Source of the DNA: JAYOEY01 sp038116945 | Lineage (GTDB): Bacteria > Pseudomonadota > Alphaproteobacteria > MPNO01 > UBA2964 | Assembly: GCA_038116945.1 (NCBI GenBank) | Contig: JAYOEY010000012.1 | Span: 1 to 64,000, forward strand | Direction of reading: 5' to 3' | DNA length: 64,000 nucleotides | Shown here: piece after piece, positions 12,027 through 21,226 of the stretch | How positions within the stretch are numbered: the first letter of the stretch is position 1 | How the letters are laid out: every line of letters begins with the position of its first letter | Position numbers and translations under genes: made by a program | Notes under the pieces: model-generated | What the model was told of the DNA's origin: nothing | Databases searched by the model: none | The model's input: the letters and a program-made list of their open reading frames with translations, nothing else

Positions 12027-13751
12027 TTGAGCGATAAGTCCGGCAACTGGTTGAGGACGGTATTGCGGCCGTTATGGCCCCAACTTCGCAACCTTCTCAG
12101 CTACTCGCTGTTTATCAACCTGCTTGCGCTGGCGACCCCGATCTTCGTCCTGCAGGTCTATGACCGGGTTGTGTTCCACGCGGGGCTGACGACGCTGCAG
12201 GGCCTTACGCTCGGCATGGCGTCGGTGATCGCGTTCGACTTTCTGCTGCGACAGGCGCGGAGCCGTCTGATGCAGCGGGTTTCCATCCGGATAGACATAG
12301 ACCTCGGCCGCCGTCTCTACGACAAGCTGGCCGCCCTCTCGCTTCGGACACTTGAATCGCGTCCGGCCGGGTACTGGCGTGCCCTGTTTCACGATCTTGA
12401 ACAGGTCAGAAACCTGTTCGGCGGCGCGACCGCCGTTCTCCTCGTCGACCTTCCTTTCGTCATTCTGTTTATCGGCCTGATTGCCGTGATCGCCGGCCCC
12501 CTTCTCGTCGTTCTGGCGGTTGTCACGACGGCATTTCTGGTAAATGCCTGGTGGTCCTCCTGGTCCGTGCGCGGCGCGACGGCGGAAGAACAGGTCGCGG
12601 TCTCGGCCCGCGATATTCTCGTCAGCGAACTCATGGCGGGCAGGGCGACCGTCAAGGCGCTGTCGTTGTCCGATACGCTCCGGCCGCTTTGGGAAGAACG
12701 TCATGCGCGGGTGATCGAGCGTGCTCTCGATCGCGGCCGCGTCAATGACGGATTCGGCAATGCCGGCATGTCGCTGACGCTGATCACGACCATCCTGATG
12801 ACGGTTGTCGGCGCGCTGGCGATTCTCGATCACGAGATGACCATCGGCGCGCTGATTGCCGCGAACATGCTGAGCAGCCGCGTCGTGGCTCCTTTGAACC
12901 AGCTGGTGGGCGCCTGGCGCGGTCTCGCGGCCTATCGGGAGTCGGCAAACCGCCTGCGGGAGGTTTTCTCTTTGCCGGAGGAGCGGGTGGAACGCACCAT
13001 CGAGCTGGAACGCCCCGCCGGCGCCCTCACGCTCGAACAGGTCAGTTTCCATTTCGATCCTGAGGGGCCGCCTACCCTTGAGAACATCGATTTTTCGATG
13101 CGGCCGGGCGCCATTCACGGTGTTGTCGGGCGCAACGGCAGCGGCAAATCGACCCTGCTCAAGGTTATGGGCGGGCTCTATCAGCCCACATCCGGCCGAA
13201 TTCTCATGGATGGCGGCGATATGAACCAGCTCTCGCGACCGGACCTTGCGCGGTGGATCGGCTATATGCCGCAGGACGGGTTCCTGTTTGCGGGGTCGAT
13301 CCGGAACAACATCCTTCACGGCGCCCCCGATGCCGACGATGCGGCGCTCCTGCGCATCACCAGGATGATCGGCGTTCACGAGGATATCGTCGATCTTCCC
13401 GACGGGTACGATACAGATGTGGGCGAGGCGGGCGGAATCCTGTCCGCCGGCCAGCGTCAGAAGATCGCCCTGGCCCGCGCGCTGATCGGGGATCCCCCGG
13501 TTTTGCTGCTGGACGAGCCCACCTCCAATCTGGACCGCCCGAGCGAAGAAAAACTGCGGTCCGCGCTGACCGAACTGTCGGCCGACCGCAATGTCATCAT
13601 TGTCACGCACAGCCCGATCCTGCTGGCCGCCTGCACCAATCTCGTTGTTGTCGATCATGGCAAGGTGGTCATGGGCGGTGCGGCGAGCGACATTCTGCCC
13701 AAACTGTTCGGCGGTTCCGGGACGCCCCCGCCCCTGAGGTCGGCGCCATGA
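12027..13751 (+). CDS. Type I secretion system permease/ATPase
   Basis: 574 residues. An ABC exporter half-transporter with an N-terminal membrane domain (hydrophobic segments at about 25-45, 60-80, 135-180 and 250-290) and a C-terminal ATPase. Walker A is GRNGSGKST near residue 370, the signature is LSAGQRQKIALARAL and Walker B is VLLLDEP. There is no N-terminal C39 peptidase domain, as in PrtD/HlyB-type RTX exporters. The start is a TTG five bases after the RTX stop, and the end overlaps the adaptor start by ATGA. It should energise export of the giant RTX protein across both membranes together with the downstream adaptor and an outer-membrane TolC-like protein not found in this window. Confidence 0.92.
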   Translation: MSDKSGNWLRTVLRPLWPQLRNLLSYSLFINLLALATPIFVLQVYDRVVFHAGLTTLQGLTLGMASVIAFDFLLRQARSRLMQRVSIRIDIDLGRRLYDKLAALSLRTLESRPAGYWRALFHDLEQVRNLFGGATAVLLVDLPFVILFIGLIAVIAGPLLVVLAVVTTAFLVNAWWSSWSVRGATAEEQVAVSARDILVSELMAGRATVKALSLSDTLRPLWEERHARVIERALDRGRVNDGFGNAGMSLTLITTILMTVVGALAILDHEMTIGALIAANMLSSRVVAPLNQLVGAWRGLAAYRESANRLREVFSLPEERVERTIELERPAGALTLEQVSFHFDPEGPPTLENIDFSMRPGAIHGVVGRNGSGKSTLLKVMGGLYQPTSGRILMDGGDMNQLSRPDLARWIGYMPQDGFLFAGSIRNNILHGAPDADDAALLRITRMIGVHEDIVDLPDGYDTDVGEAGGILSAGQRQKIALARALIGDPPVLLLDEPTSNLDRPSEEKLRSALTELSADRNVIIVTHSPILLAACTNLVVVDHGKVVMGGAASDILPKLFGGSGTPPPLRSAP

Positions 13752-15037
13752 ACCCGCTCGAGTCGGTACTGACCGCCAATCCCCTGCCGCGGCTCATGTC
13801 GGGTCCTGGCCTCGCGATGGCGATCCTGGCTGCTTTCTTCGTCTGGGGAGCCTTTGCCGAGCTCGATGAGGTCGCGGTGGCATCCGGAAAAATCGTTCCC
13901 AGAGGGCAGGTCAAGGTCATCCAGCATCTGGAAGGCGGAATCATTGAGAAAATCAACGTTGCGGAGGGGCAGAAGGTCGCCGCCGGCGCGCCGCTGGTGT
14001 CGCTCAGCCTCGGCGCGTCTGCGATCAACCGCGATGAGGTGGAGATCGAAACGAACAGCCTGCTCCTCAAGAAGGCACGGCTTGAGGCCGAGGCTACCGA
14101 TGGCAAGCTGGAGTTTCCGAAGGGGATCGCCGCTCGCTATGACGGCATGGTGTCGGCCGAGCGCAAGGCTTATGAAAGCCGTAAACGGCAATGGCTGAGC
14201 AACCAGACGATATTCCGGGAACAGACAGTCCAGAAGCGCCACGAAATCAATGAAACGGCGGCGCGGCTCAACGGGGTGCAAAACAAGCTGAAGCTCGCCG
14301 AAAGCCGGCTTGAGATGTCGGCAGATCTGCTCAAGAGCAAGCTTGTTCCGAAAATGGAACATTTGCAGCTTCGCGACGAGGTGACTTCGCTTCGGGCAGA
14401 GATCGACGAACTGACCAAGAAAATTCCCAAATTGCGCGCCGCCCATGCCGAGGCGAGAGAGCGCGAACGCACCGGGCTGATCAATTTTCAACGTGCTGCG
14501 ATCGAGGAACTGGCCCAGGTGGAGCTGTCGATCGCCCGCAATCGAGAGCTGATGACGAAGATCAGCGACCAGTCGAACAGACGGGAAATCAGAAGTCCCA
14601 TCGACGGCATCGTCAAGAATTTGCGTTATCACACGGTCGGAGGCGTCGTGCGTCCCGGCGAGCCGATCATGGAAATCGTTCCGTCGGACCAGAATCTCAT
14701 CGTCGAGGTTAATCTGAATCCGGTCGATGTGGGTTATGTCCGGGTCGGGCAGCCCGCCGTGGTCAAGGTGACGTCGTTCGATTTTGTGCGTTACGGCGGA
14801 CTTGACGGAAAGGTCGTCAACATCGCTCCCGACTCGAATATTGCCGCCGACGGTACGGCTTTCTTCAAGGTGATGATCGAAACCACCAGGGATTATCTCG
14901 GCGATAAGCCCGACGCCAACCGGATCATTCCCGGCATGCAGGCGACCGCCGATATTCACACCGGCTATCGCACGGTGCTCGAATATTTCGTCGCGCCTGT
15001 TCTGAAGCTGAAATACGAGGCGTTCCGGGAGCGCTGA
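13748..15037 (+). CDS. HlyD-family type I secretion periplasmic adaptor
   Basis: 429 residues, starting at the ATG that overlaps the ATPase stop. The frame is open further upstream, but that stretch lies inside the ATPase gene. One N-terminal membrane segment (about residues 18-37) is followed by a biotinyl-lipoyl-like half (VIQHLEGGIIEKINVAEGQ), a long charged coiled-coil region (about 90-270), then the second lipoyl half (EIRSPIDGIVKNL) and the C-terminal beta-barrel. This is the standard membrane-fusion protein layout linking the inner-membrane ATPase to the outer-membrane channel. It is the third gene of the RTX secretion operon. Confidence 0.93.
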   Translation: MNPLESVLTANPLPRLMSGPGLAMAILAAFFVWGAFAELDEVAVASGKIVPRGQVKVIQHLEGGIIEKINVAEGQKVAAGAPLVSLSLGASAINRDEVEIETNSLLLKKARLEAEATDGKLEFPKGIAARYDGMVSAERKAYESRKRQWLSNQTIFREQTVQKRHEINETAARLNGVQNKLKLAESRLEMSADLLKSKLVPKMEHLQLRDEVTSLRAEIDELTKKIPKLRAAHAEARERERTGLINFQRAAIEELAQVELSIARNRELMTKISDQSNRREIRSPIDGIVKNLRYHTVGGVVRPGEPIMEIVPSDQNLIVEVNLNPVDVGYVRVGQPAVVKVTSFDFVRYGGLDGKVVNIAPDSNIAADGTAFFKVMIETTRDYLGDKPDANRIIPGMQATADIHTGYRTVLEYFVAPVLKLKYEAFRER

Positions 15038-16873
15038 TTACGACGCGGCCAGATATTCCGCAGCGTTGAAATAGGGAAGGTTGTCGCGCGGCGAGCACCC
15101 CATGATTGCCAGCCGTTCGGCAATGCGGATCGCCTTCTGGTATTTCCGTTCGAGTTCTCCCGGCTGATGCGTCTGGAAGGCCGCACCGCACAGCGATATT
15201 CCGTAATGGGATTGCACCGTGCGGATTTCACGCCCGGCCAGCATGCCGTCAGCGATCAGGTTCAGATCGAATTCCTCCTGCCGTCCGATCTGAAGGTCGT
15301 TCTCCACCAGAAAACTTCTGATTCTGGCTTCCGCTTCGAGCGCTATGTCCCAGTAATCCGAATCCGAATGGGTAGGCTCGCCGGAGACCTCGGCGAACGC
15401 CATGCAGAACGCCAGGAAAATCTGTTCCTTGGGTCGGGCGTTGCGCCATGCCGACCCGCCGAGACTGCTCCACACCGACAGGTTCATATCCTCGTACACG
15501 CGGGGGACGCGCTCGAAGAAAAGGCTGTGCAGCTTGTTTTCGCTCAGCGAACTGTCGAGTCTCTGCTCCTTGTAAATGTCGATCGCGGCATAGGAGCCGC
15601 AGACCGGGCATGTGTCGTTTTCGTACTGGTTCTTGCGATAAATATGCGAACAGCGGGTGCGGTTCGGCAGCTCGTTTTCGCAAAGCAGATAGACATCGTC
15701 GCAGTTTTCGTCGTCCTGCTGCTGTCCGATCCAGTTGAAGCGGTTCATGTACTGCATGTAAGAACGGCGGTGGCTCCACAGGCTCCATTGCAGTTTCTCG
15801 ACCGGTCCGAACGTGCTCCAGTTGGAACTGACGTCGATGATGACGCACTTGTCCTTGCCAGGTGCGGACCGCAGCCCCCGTCCCACCGACTGCCCCCACA
15901 GGACCTTCGAGAGCGTGGGGCGCAAATGGACGATGATATTGCAGTGCGGGTTGTCCCAGCCTTCGGCCAGAACGCCGACCGATACCATGGCCTCTATGTC
16001 GCCGCGTTCGTGCGCGCCGAGAAGTTCCATTCGGGTCTTGATCGGCGTGCCAGCGGTGACGATGGCGGCTTCTATGTCGTGTTTGCGGATGCGTTTCAGG
16101 GTCGCCTGGGCAACGTTGATGTCGGCGCAGAACCAGGCCGAAATCGGCCGGTTGCCGAGCTTCTGCCGTTCTTCGAGGTAACTCCACATCGCGTAATCGA
16201 TCATCGACGACTTGACGATCGCGGGGGCCAGCTTGGCGACCGGAAAATCGCCGGAACTGATGTCTATTCCGCTGAGATCGAGGTCGTGGACGAAGTGCGG
16301 CCGGTAGACCGGTTTTACCAGGACGCCTTCGTCGATCAGGTTTTCGATGTTGGCGCAGTCGATGATGGCGTCGAACGCCAGGCTCAACTGGTCGCGCTGG
16401 TCGCCGGTTCTCCGTTCCGGCGATGCGGTGAGCCCCATGAACTGCGCGTCCTTTTTGCCGTGTTCCATGAACGCGTCGATGATGCGCTTGTATCCGCGTC
16501 CGTTCGGCGAAACGCGATGGGCTTCGTCGACGATGATAAGGTCGGCTTTCGGAATGGCGTCCGACAGGACCTTGCGAGCCCGCATGCTGGTGGACAGCAG
16601 GACATCGTACCCTTCGAATGCGAGACCGTCGTCGGAAAGTTCGAGCTTGTGGACGTTGTGTTTTTCGCTGAGCGCCCGTTCGAGCTGCTCCAGCAGGACA
16701 AGTCGATGGCACAGGACAATTATTTTCTTGCCATTATAAAACCGGTCGACGATTTCGCTGGCGAGCACGGTTTTGCCGGCGCCGGTAGGCGCCTTGAGAA
16801 TGAAGCGTTTGTGTTCCTTAATGATCGACGGGAAGGCGTCGATAATTTTCTGCTGCCAGCTTCTGAGTCGCAT
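15038..16873 (-). CDS. DEAD/DEAH-box superfamily 2 helicase, RadD-like
   Basis: 611 residues. The ATG at 16873 is preferred to a TTG one codon upstream because AGGAA then lies at a normal distance. Motifs: I (APTGAGKT), II (DEAH), III (GLTAS), VI (QSVGRGLR). After the helicase core is a cysteine cluster (about residues 380-415, C..C...CPVC) that could bind zinc. The order of SF2 core then zinc-binding tail, and the block VGRGLRSAPGKDKCVIID, resemble RadD/YejH of E. coli, a repair-associated ATPase. Assignment to that exact family is inference. It converges on the adaptor gene with no spacer and is divergent from recQ across about 100 bases. Around 70 C-terminal residues were not recognised. 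Confidence 0.8.
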   Translation of the reverse strand: MRLRSWQQKIIDAFPSIIKEHKRFILKAPTGAGKTVLASEIVDRFYNGKKIIVLCHRLVLLEQLERALSEKHNVHKLELSDDGLAFEGYDVLLSTSMRARKVLSDAIPKADLIIVDEAHRVSPNGRGYKRIIDAFMEHGKKDAQFMGLTASPERRTGDQRDQLSLAFDAIIDCANIENLIDEGVLVKPVYRPHFVHDLDLSGIDISSGDFPVAKLAPAIVKSSMIDYAMWSYLEERQKLGNRPISAWFCADINVAQATLKRIRKHDIEAAIVTAGTPIKTRMELLGAHERGDIEAMVSVGVLAEGWDNPHCNIIVHLRPTLSKVLWGQSVGRGLRSAPGKDKCVIIDVSSNWSTFGPVEKLQWSLWSHRRSYMQYMNRFNWIGQQQDDENCDDVYLLCENELPNRTRCSHIYRKNQYENDTCPVCGSYAAIDIYKEQRLDSSLSENKLHSLFFERVPRVYEDMNLSVWSSLGGSAWRNARPKEQIFLAFCMAFAEVSGEPTHSDSDYWDIALEAEARIRSFLVENDLQIGRQEEFDLNLIADGMLAGREIRTVQSHYGISLCGAAFQTHQPGELERKYQKAIRIAERLAIMGCSPRDNLPYFNAAEYLAAS

Positions 16874-16976
16874 CAAATTCCTATATCGCTCATACCGTTG
16901 GCGTTCGGCGGCTTAAATTGCAAACGGACATTGTAGCACCGTTTCCGCAGGGATAAGTAGGGTTCTCAGTCAAATA

Positions 16977-18785
16977 GTGCAAACAAGCTTGCAGATTCTT
17001 AATGCCGTCTTCGGTTTCTCTTCTTTCCGGCCGGGACAGGCGGAAATAGTCGGGCGCCTTCTCGCCCGCCGTAACACGCTCTGCGTCATGCCGACAGGTG
17101 CGGGGAAATCTCTGTGTTACCAGCTTCCTGCGCTAATGCAGCAGGGGCTGACGATCGTGGTATCGCCGCTCGTTGCGCTGATGGATGATCAGGCGGCCGG
17201 TCTGAAAGTAAACGGAATTGATGCCGCGCGGATTCATTCGAACCGGTCCCGGGCGGACAATGTCGATGACTGGCGCCGTGTACAGCGGGGAGAAACAAAG
17301 CTGCTGTATCTATCGCCCGAGCGGTTGATGACGGACCGGATGCTGGAGGCGCTCTCGCGGCTGCCGCTGGAAATGATCGTAGTGGACGAGGCGCATTGCA
17401 TTTCGAAATGGGGCGCGAGTTTTCGGCCCGAATACGAAGCGCTTTCGGGGTTAAAGGGGCGCTTCCCCGGCGTCACCCTGGCGGCGTTTACGGCGACCGC
17501 CGATTCGGCGACTCGCCGCGATATCGTCTCCAAGCTGTTTCAGGGAGAAGGCGAAGTCGTTGTCCAGGGGTTCGACCGACCGAATCTCTGGCTGGGGGTC
17601 GCCCCGAAGGCGGACTGGCGGCGCCAGTTGCTGGACTTCCTGGAACCGCGCCAGGGCGCCGCCGGCATCGTCTATTGCCTGTCGCGGCGCCTGACCGAAG
17701 AGGTCGCCGGGTTGCTCGAACGCGAGGGTCTCAGGGCCTTGCCGTACCATGCGGGGCTTCCACCCGAGGTGAGGAAGGAAAACCAGGAAATCTTCATGGC
17801 CGAGGACGGCGTGGTCATGGTCGCCACCATCGCGTTCGGCATGGGCATCGACAAGCCGGATATCCGTTACGTGTTTCACCTGAATCTGCCGGGTAGCGTC
17901 GAATCCTACTATCAGGAAATCGGACGGGCGGGACGGGACGGAAAGCCGGCGGACGCCATGATGCTGTTCGGTCTCGACGATATGCGGATGCGCCGCCAGT
18001 TCATCAGCCAAGATGGCGACGATGACGATTACAAGCGGCGCGAACACCAAAGACTTGATTCCCTGCTGGCCTATTGCGAGGCAACCAGCTGTCGCCGGAG
18101 GACCCTGCTGGACTATTTCAGCGAAACGGCCGGGCCCTGCGGCAATTGCGACGTGTGTCAGGATCCTCCCGTTCTGATTGACGGCACGGCGCGGGCTGTC
18201 GCGCTGATGGAGACGATCGTCCAGACCGGCGAACGGTTCGGCGGCGCCCATGTCATCGACGTGCTGCGCGGCTCGAATTCTGAAAGGGTACGCGACCTCC
18301 GGCATGATGCGTTGTCCGCATTCGGTGCGGGGAGCGCCCAGTCGAAGAAATTCTGGCAGGGGTTTCTCCGTCAATGCATCGCAGCGGGATATCTTGCCAT
18401 CGATATCGAAGGTTTCGGCGGGTTGAAACTGACAGGGCGCGGCCGGGCCGTCCTTAAAGGAGACGAAACGGTCATGTATCGGGAAATAGCGGAAGGGCGT
18501 GCGTCGAAATTGCCGTCTAAACGGCGAAATTCGCCCGATCTTGCCGACGACGATATCGATATCGAACTCTATGCGTGTCTGAAATCGCTTCGCCGGGAGA
18601 TCGCCAGCGAGCGGAACGTTCCGGCCTATGTCGTTTTCGGCGACGCGGCTCTGCGCGATATGTGCCTGATGCGCCCGGAAACGCTAGACGGGTTTGCGCA
18701 GGTCAACGGCGTCGGGCCGAAAAAGCTCCAGGAATTCGGCGAGGTTTTTCTCGACGCGATCCGGGCGCATACTCGGGGCGCCTGA
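16977..18785 (+). CDS. recQ: ATP-dependent DNA helicase RecQ
   Basis: 602 residues, close to E. coli RecQ (about 609). The helicase core has motif I (MPTGAGKSLCYQLPA), motif II (DEAHCISKWG), the RecQ-specific aromatic loop region (FRPEYEAL) and motif VI (QEIGRAGRDG). The RecQ-C-terminal zinc site follows (CRRRTLLDYFSE, then CGNCDVC), then a winged helix and an HRDC domain (about residues 525-600). A 3'-5' helicase in recombination repair and replication-fork processing. The start is a GTG with a weak ribosome site. The usual QWGHDFRPEY is KWGASFRPEY here, a small variation in the core. Confidence 0.95.
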   Translation: MQTSLQILNAVFGFSSFRPGQAEIVGRLLARRNTLCVMPTGAGKSLCYQLPALMQQGLTIVVSPLVALMDDQAAGLKVNGIDAARIHSNRSRADNVDDWRRVQRGETKLLYLSPERLMTDRMLEALSRLPLEMIVVDEAHCISKWGASFRPEYEALSGLKGRFPGVTLAAFTATADSATRRDIVSKLFQGEGEVVVQGFDRPNLWLGVAPKADWRRQLLDFLEPRQGAAGIVYCLSRRLTEEVAGLLEREGLRALPYHAGLPPEVRKENQEIFMAEDGVVMVATIAFGMGIDKPDIRYVFHLNLPGSVESYYQEIGRAGRDGKPADAMMLFGLDDMRMRRQFISQDGDDDDYKRREHQRLDSLLAYCEATSCRRRTLLDYFSETAGPCGNCDVCQDPPVLIDGTARAVALMETIVQTGERFGGAHVIDVLRGSNSERVRDLRHDALSAFGAGSAQSKKFWQGFLRQCIAAGYLAIDIEGFGGLKLTGRGRAVLKGDETVMYREIAEGRASKLPSKRRNSPDLADDDIDIELYACLKSLRREIASERNVPAYVVFGDAALRDMCLMRPETLDGFAQVNGVGPKKLQEFGEVFLDAIRAHTRGA

Positions 18786-18821
18786 AGAAAATTTTCCAGA
18801 GACGATGACGGAGAGACCGAT

Positions 18822-19256
18822 ATGGGCATGCTCAGATGCGTCGATCACCTGAACGTGCAGGTGCCGCCCGAAAAGGAAGAAGAGGCGAAGCATTTTTATG
18901 GCGATATCCTCGGCCTTGCGGAGCTTGTAAAGCCGGACAATCTGGGCCGGTCGGGTGCGCATTACTGCATTTCGGAGGAGCCGTGGTACGAGCTCCATCT
19001 CGGCGTGGCGCGGGGAACCAGTGTCGAGGATATCGGGCTCGTAAAAGCGCTTCGCAATCACCTCGGCTTCCAGGTTGAGGATCTTGCCGTCGCGCGCCGT
19101 TCGTTCGAGGCCGCCGGCGTTGATATCATTGAGGCCGATGCGGCCCGGTCGGAGGAACGCGATTTCTATCAGGAACGGTTCTTCGTTCAGGATCCCGGCG
19201 GCAATCGCCTCGAGATCATGGAGGCGAGGCGGCCCCATTCGGAGAGGCCAGCGTAA
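18822..19256 (+). CDS. VOC-family (glyoxalase/bleomycin-resistance/dioxygenase superfamily) protein
   Basis: 144 residues with the paired beta-alpha-beta-beta-beta fold. The N-terminal half starts MLRCVDHLNVQVPP and the C-terminal half ends FFVQDPGGNRLEIMEA, where His and Glu positions typical of metal ligands are visible. Preceded by CGGAGAG. It is the first gene of a co-directional run with the MetE-core protein and the solute-binding protein. The substrate cannot be told from sequence. In this context a role in thiol-adduct or ring-cleavage chemistry is possible. Confidence 0.8.
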   Translation: MGMLRCVDHLNVQVPPEKEEEAKHFYGDILGLAELVKPDNLGRSGAHYCISEEPWYELHLGVARGTSVEDIGLVKALRNHLGFQVEDLAVARRSFEAAGVDIIEADAARSEERDFYQERFFVQDPGGNRLEIMEARRPHSERPA

Positions 19257-19268
19257 AAGGAGACGGAA

Positions 19269-20303
19269 ATGCCCGGCAACAAGCTTCTCCCCACCAGCCT
19301 CGTCGGATCCTGGCCCCAGCCGGACTGGCTGATCGATCGCGAAAAGCTGCGCGGGCGGTTTCCGCCGCGCGTCCGGGCCATGGAATTATGGCGGATCGAC
19401 GAAAAATGGCTCCAGGAAGCACAGGACGACGCGACGATCCTCGCCATTCGGGATCAGGAACGCGCCGGACTCGACATTGTCACGGACGGTGAAATCCGGC
19501 GGGAAAGCTATTCCAACCGTTTCGCGACAGCGCTTGAGGGCGTGAATATCGACGACCCCGGGACGGCGCTCGACCGGTCGGGTCATCCAAACCCGGTACC
19601 GCGCGTGGATGGCAAGGTGCGGCGCAAGCACCCGGTGCTGGCGCGCGATCTGGAATTTCTCAAGGCCAATACTGACCGCCGCGTGAAGATTACGGTTCCG
19701 GGACCGTTTACGATGAGCCAGCAGGCCCAGAACGATTTTTACGATCGTCCGGCCGCGCTCGCCATGGACTATGCGGCCGCGGTCAACGAGGAGATACGGG
19801 AACTGTTCGCGGCGGGCGCCGATATCGTGCAGATCGACGAACCCTATATGCAGGCGCGTCCGGAGCCGGCACGGGAATACGGGCTGGAAGCCCTCAATGC
19901 CGCACTCGATGGCGTGACGGGCGAGACCGCGGTGCATATCTGCTTCGGATACGCGGCGATCATTCATGAGCGCCCGGAAGGGTATTCGTTTCTGCCGGAG
20001 TTTCATGACTGCTCCTGCACACAGGTGTCGATTGAAACTGCGCAATCAGGCCTCGACTGCAAGGTTCTCGAGACGCTTCCCGAAAAGACCATCATCCTTG
20101 GAGTGATCGATTTGGAAAACATGGAGGTGGAAACGCCGGAAATCGTCGCCGACCGGATCCGCCGCGCCATTCCCTACAAGGACCCGGAGCGGATCATCGT
20201 CGCTCCGGACTGTGGCATGAAATACCTGCCGCGCGACGTTGCTTTCGCGAAATTGCAGGCGATGGTGGCGGGCGCCGGGATTGTCCGCGCGGCGCTTGCA
20301 TGA
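19269..20303 (+). CDS. MetE C-terminal-domain-like methyltransferase (methionine synthase II family), paralog 1
   Basis: 344 residues, about half of cobalamin-independent methionine synthase MetE, matching only its zinc-containing catalytic barrel (COG0620 type). The expected zinc ligands are present: HIC (H-x-C), the Glu in SIETAQS and the Cys in PDCGMK. In MetE this zinc activates a thiol for methyl transfer. Stand-alone versions include archaeal methionine synthases and coenzyme M epoxyalkane transferases, so the substrate is open. A strong AAGGAGA site precedes the ATG, and the stop overlaps the next start (ATGA). One of four such paralogs in the window. Confidence 0.85.
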   Translation: MPGNKLLPTSLVGSWPQPDWLIDREKLRGRFPPRVRAMELWRIDEKWLQEAQDDATILAIRDQERAGLDIVTDGEIRRESYSNRFATALEGVNIDDPGTALDRSGHPNPVPRVDGKVRRKHPVLARDLEFLKANTDRRVKITVPGPFTMSQQAQNDFYDRPAALAMDYAAAVNEEIRELFAAGADIVQIDEPYMQARPEPAREYGLEALNAALDGVTGETAVHICFGYAAIIHERPEGYSFLPEFHDCSCTQVSIETAQSGLDCKVLETLPEKTIILGVIDLENMEVETPEIVADRIRRAIPYKDPERIIVAPDCGMKYLPRDVAFAKLQAMVAGAGIVRAALA

Positions 20304-21223
20304 CGGCCCTGTCCGTTATTGCCTTCATCGGACCCGAGACCCTGCCGCTGCTTGTCGGGGCAAAGCTGGGGTTTTACAAAAAGGAAAGGATGACCGTCTC
20401 GTGCGAGGCGGCGACAGGCTCGATCCACCAGATGACCAGCCTGATCGACGGCGGTTGCGACATCGCCATGACCGCCATCGACAATGTGGTCGCCTATGTC
20501 GAGGGACAGGGCGGGGTGGAGACGGAAGAAGAACCGGATATTGTCGCTTTTCTCGGCAGCGCTTCGGAGCCGCGTCCGCTGATTGCCGCCCCCGAGATCG
20601 AGGAGATTGCCGACCTTCGGGGGCGACGACTCGCGGTCGATGCGGTCAATACCGGATTCTCCTTTCTTCTGAGGCAGGTGCTTGAGAATTACGGGCTCGG
20701 CAGTGACGATTACGAACTCGTCCCGGTCGGCGCGCCTGGCGCGCGGTGGGCTGCGATGAAATCCGGCGACTGCGCGGCATCGCTCCTCAGCAGGGCCATT
20801 GCGGTAACGGCCGTGGCCGAGGGATGCCGCGAACTGAGGCCCGAACCCGATCCCTGGGCGCTGTATCAGGGCGGAGTTTACTGCGCCCGGCGCGGCTGGC
20901 TCGCGGCCAACGACGACGTTGCGTCCGGTTTTATTCGGGCAACGCTTAACGCAACCGCATGGATACTCGACCCGGGAAATGCCGGCGCTTTGCCAAAGTT
21001 GCTCAAGGAGCATCTTCCACATATGTCGGACAAGGCCGCGCGGTCCGCGGCGGCGGAATTCCATACGGCGGATTCGCTGCTCCGACCGGGCCTGCCGATC
21101 GATCCCGACGGGTTCCGGATGGTCCTGGATTTGCGCGCCAGGTACGGCATCCCTCAGGTGCCGTTGGGCGCCCCTGAAAAATATCTCGATCTCTCGTATT
21201 ACCGCGCCGCGGCGGGAGGTTAG
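20300..21223 (+). CDS. SsuA/THI5-like solute-binding protein without a signal peptide
   Basis: 307 residues of the periplasmic binding protein type II fold used by nitrate/sulfonate/taurine and pyrimidine-precursor receptors (LPLLVGAKLGFYKKE at the start, then LRGRRLAVDAVNTGFSFLL). The first residues, MTALSVIAFIGPETLPLL, run directly into the first strand of the fold, so no export signal is visible. Translation is coupled to the MetE-core gene by ATGA. No permease or ATPase is adjacent. It may be a cytoplasmic ligand-binding or enzyme-like member of the family. Confidence 0.75.
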   Translation: MTALSVIAFIGPETLPLLVGAKLGFYKKERMTVSCEAATGSIHQMTSLIDGGCDIAMTAIDNVVAYVEGQGGVETEEEPDIVAFLGSASEPRPLIAAPEIEEIADLRGRRLAVDAVNTGFSFLLRQVLENYGLGSDDYELVPVGAPGARWAAMKSGDCAASLLSRAIAVTAVAEGCRELRPEPDPWALYQGGVYCARRGWLAANDDVASGFIRATLNATAWILDPGNAGALPKLLKEHLPHMSDKAARSAAAEFHTADSLLRPGLPIDPDGFRMVLDLRARYGIPQVPLGAPEKYLDLSYYRAAAGG

Positions 21224-21226
21224 GGC

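Noticed and set aside
13253..13747. Longer adaptor protein starting inside the ATPase gene
   Set aside because: The extra residues are Arg/Pro-rich out-of-frame sequence. The ATG at 13748 overlaps the ATPase stop and gives the normal length.
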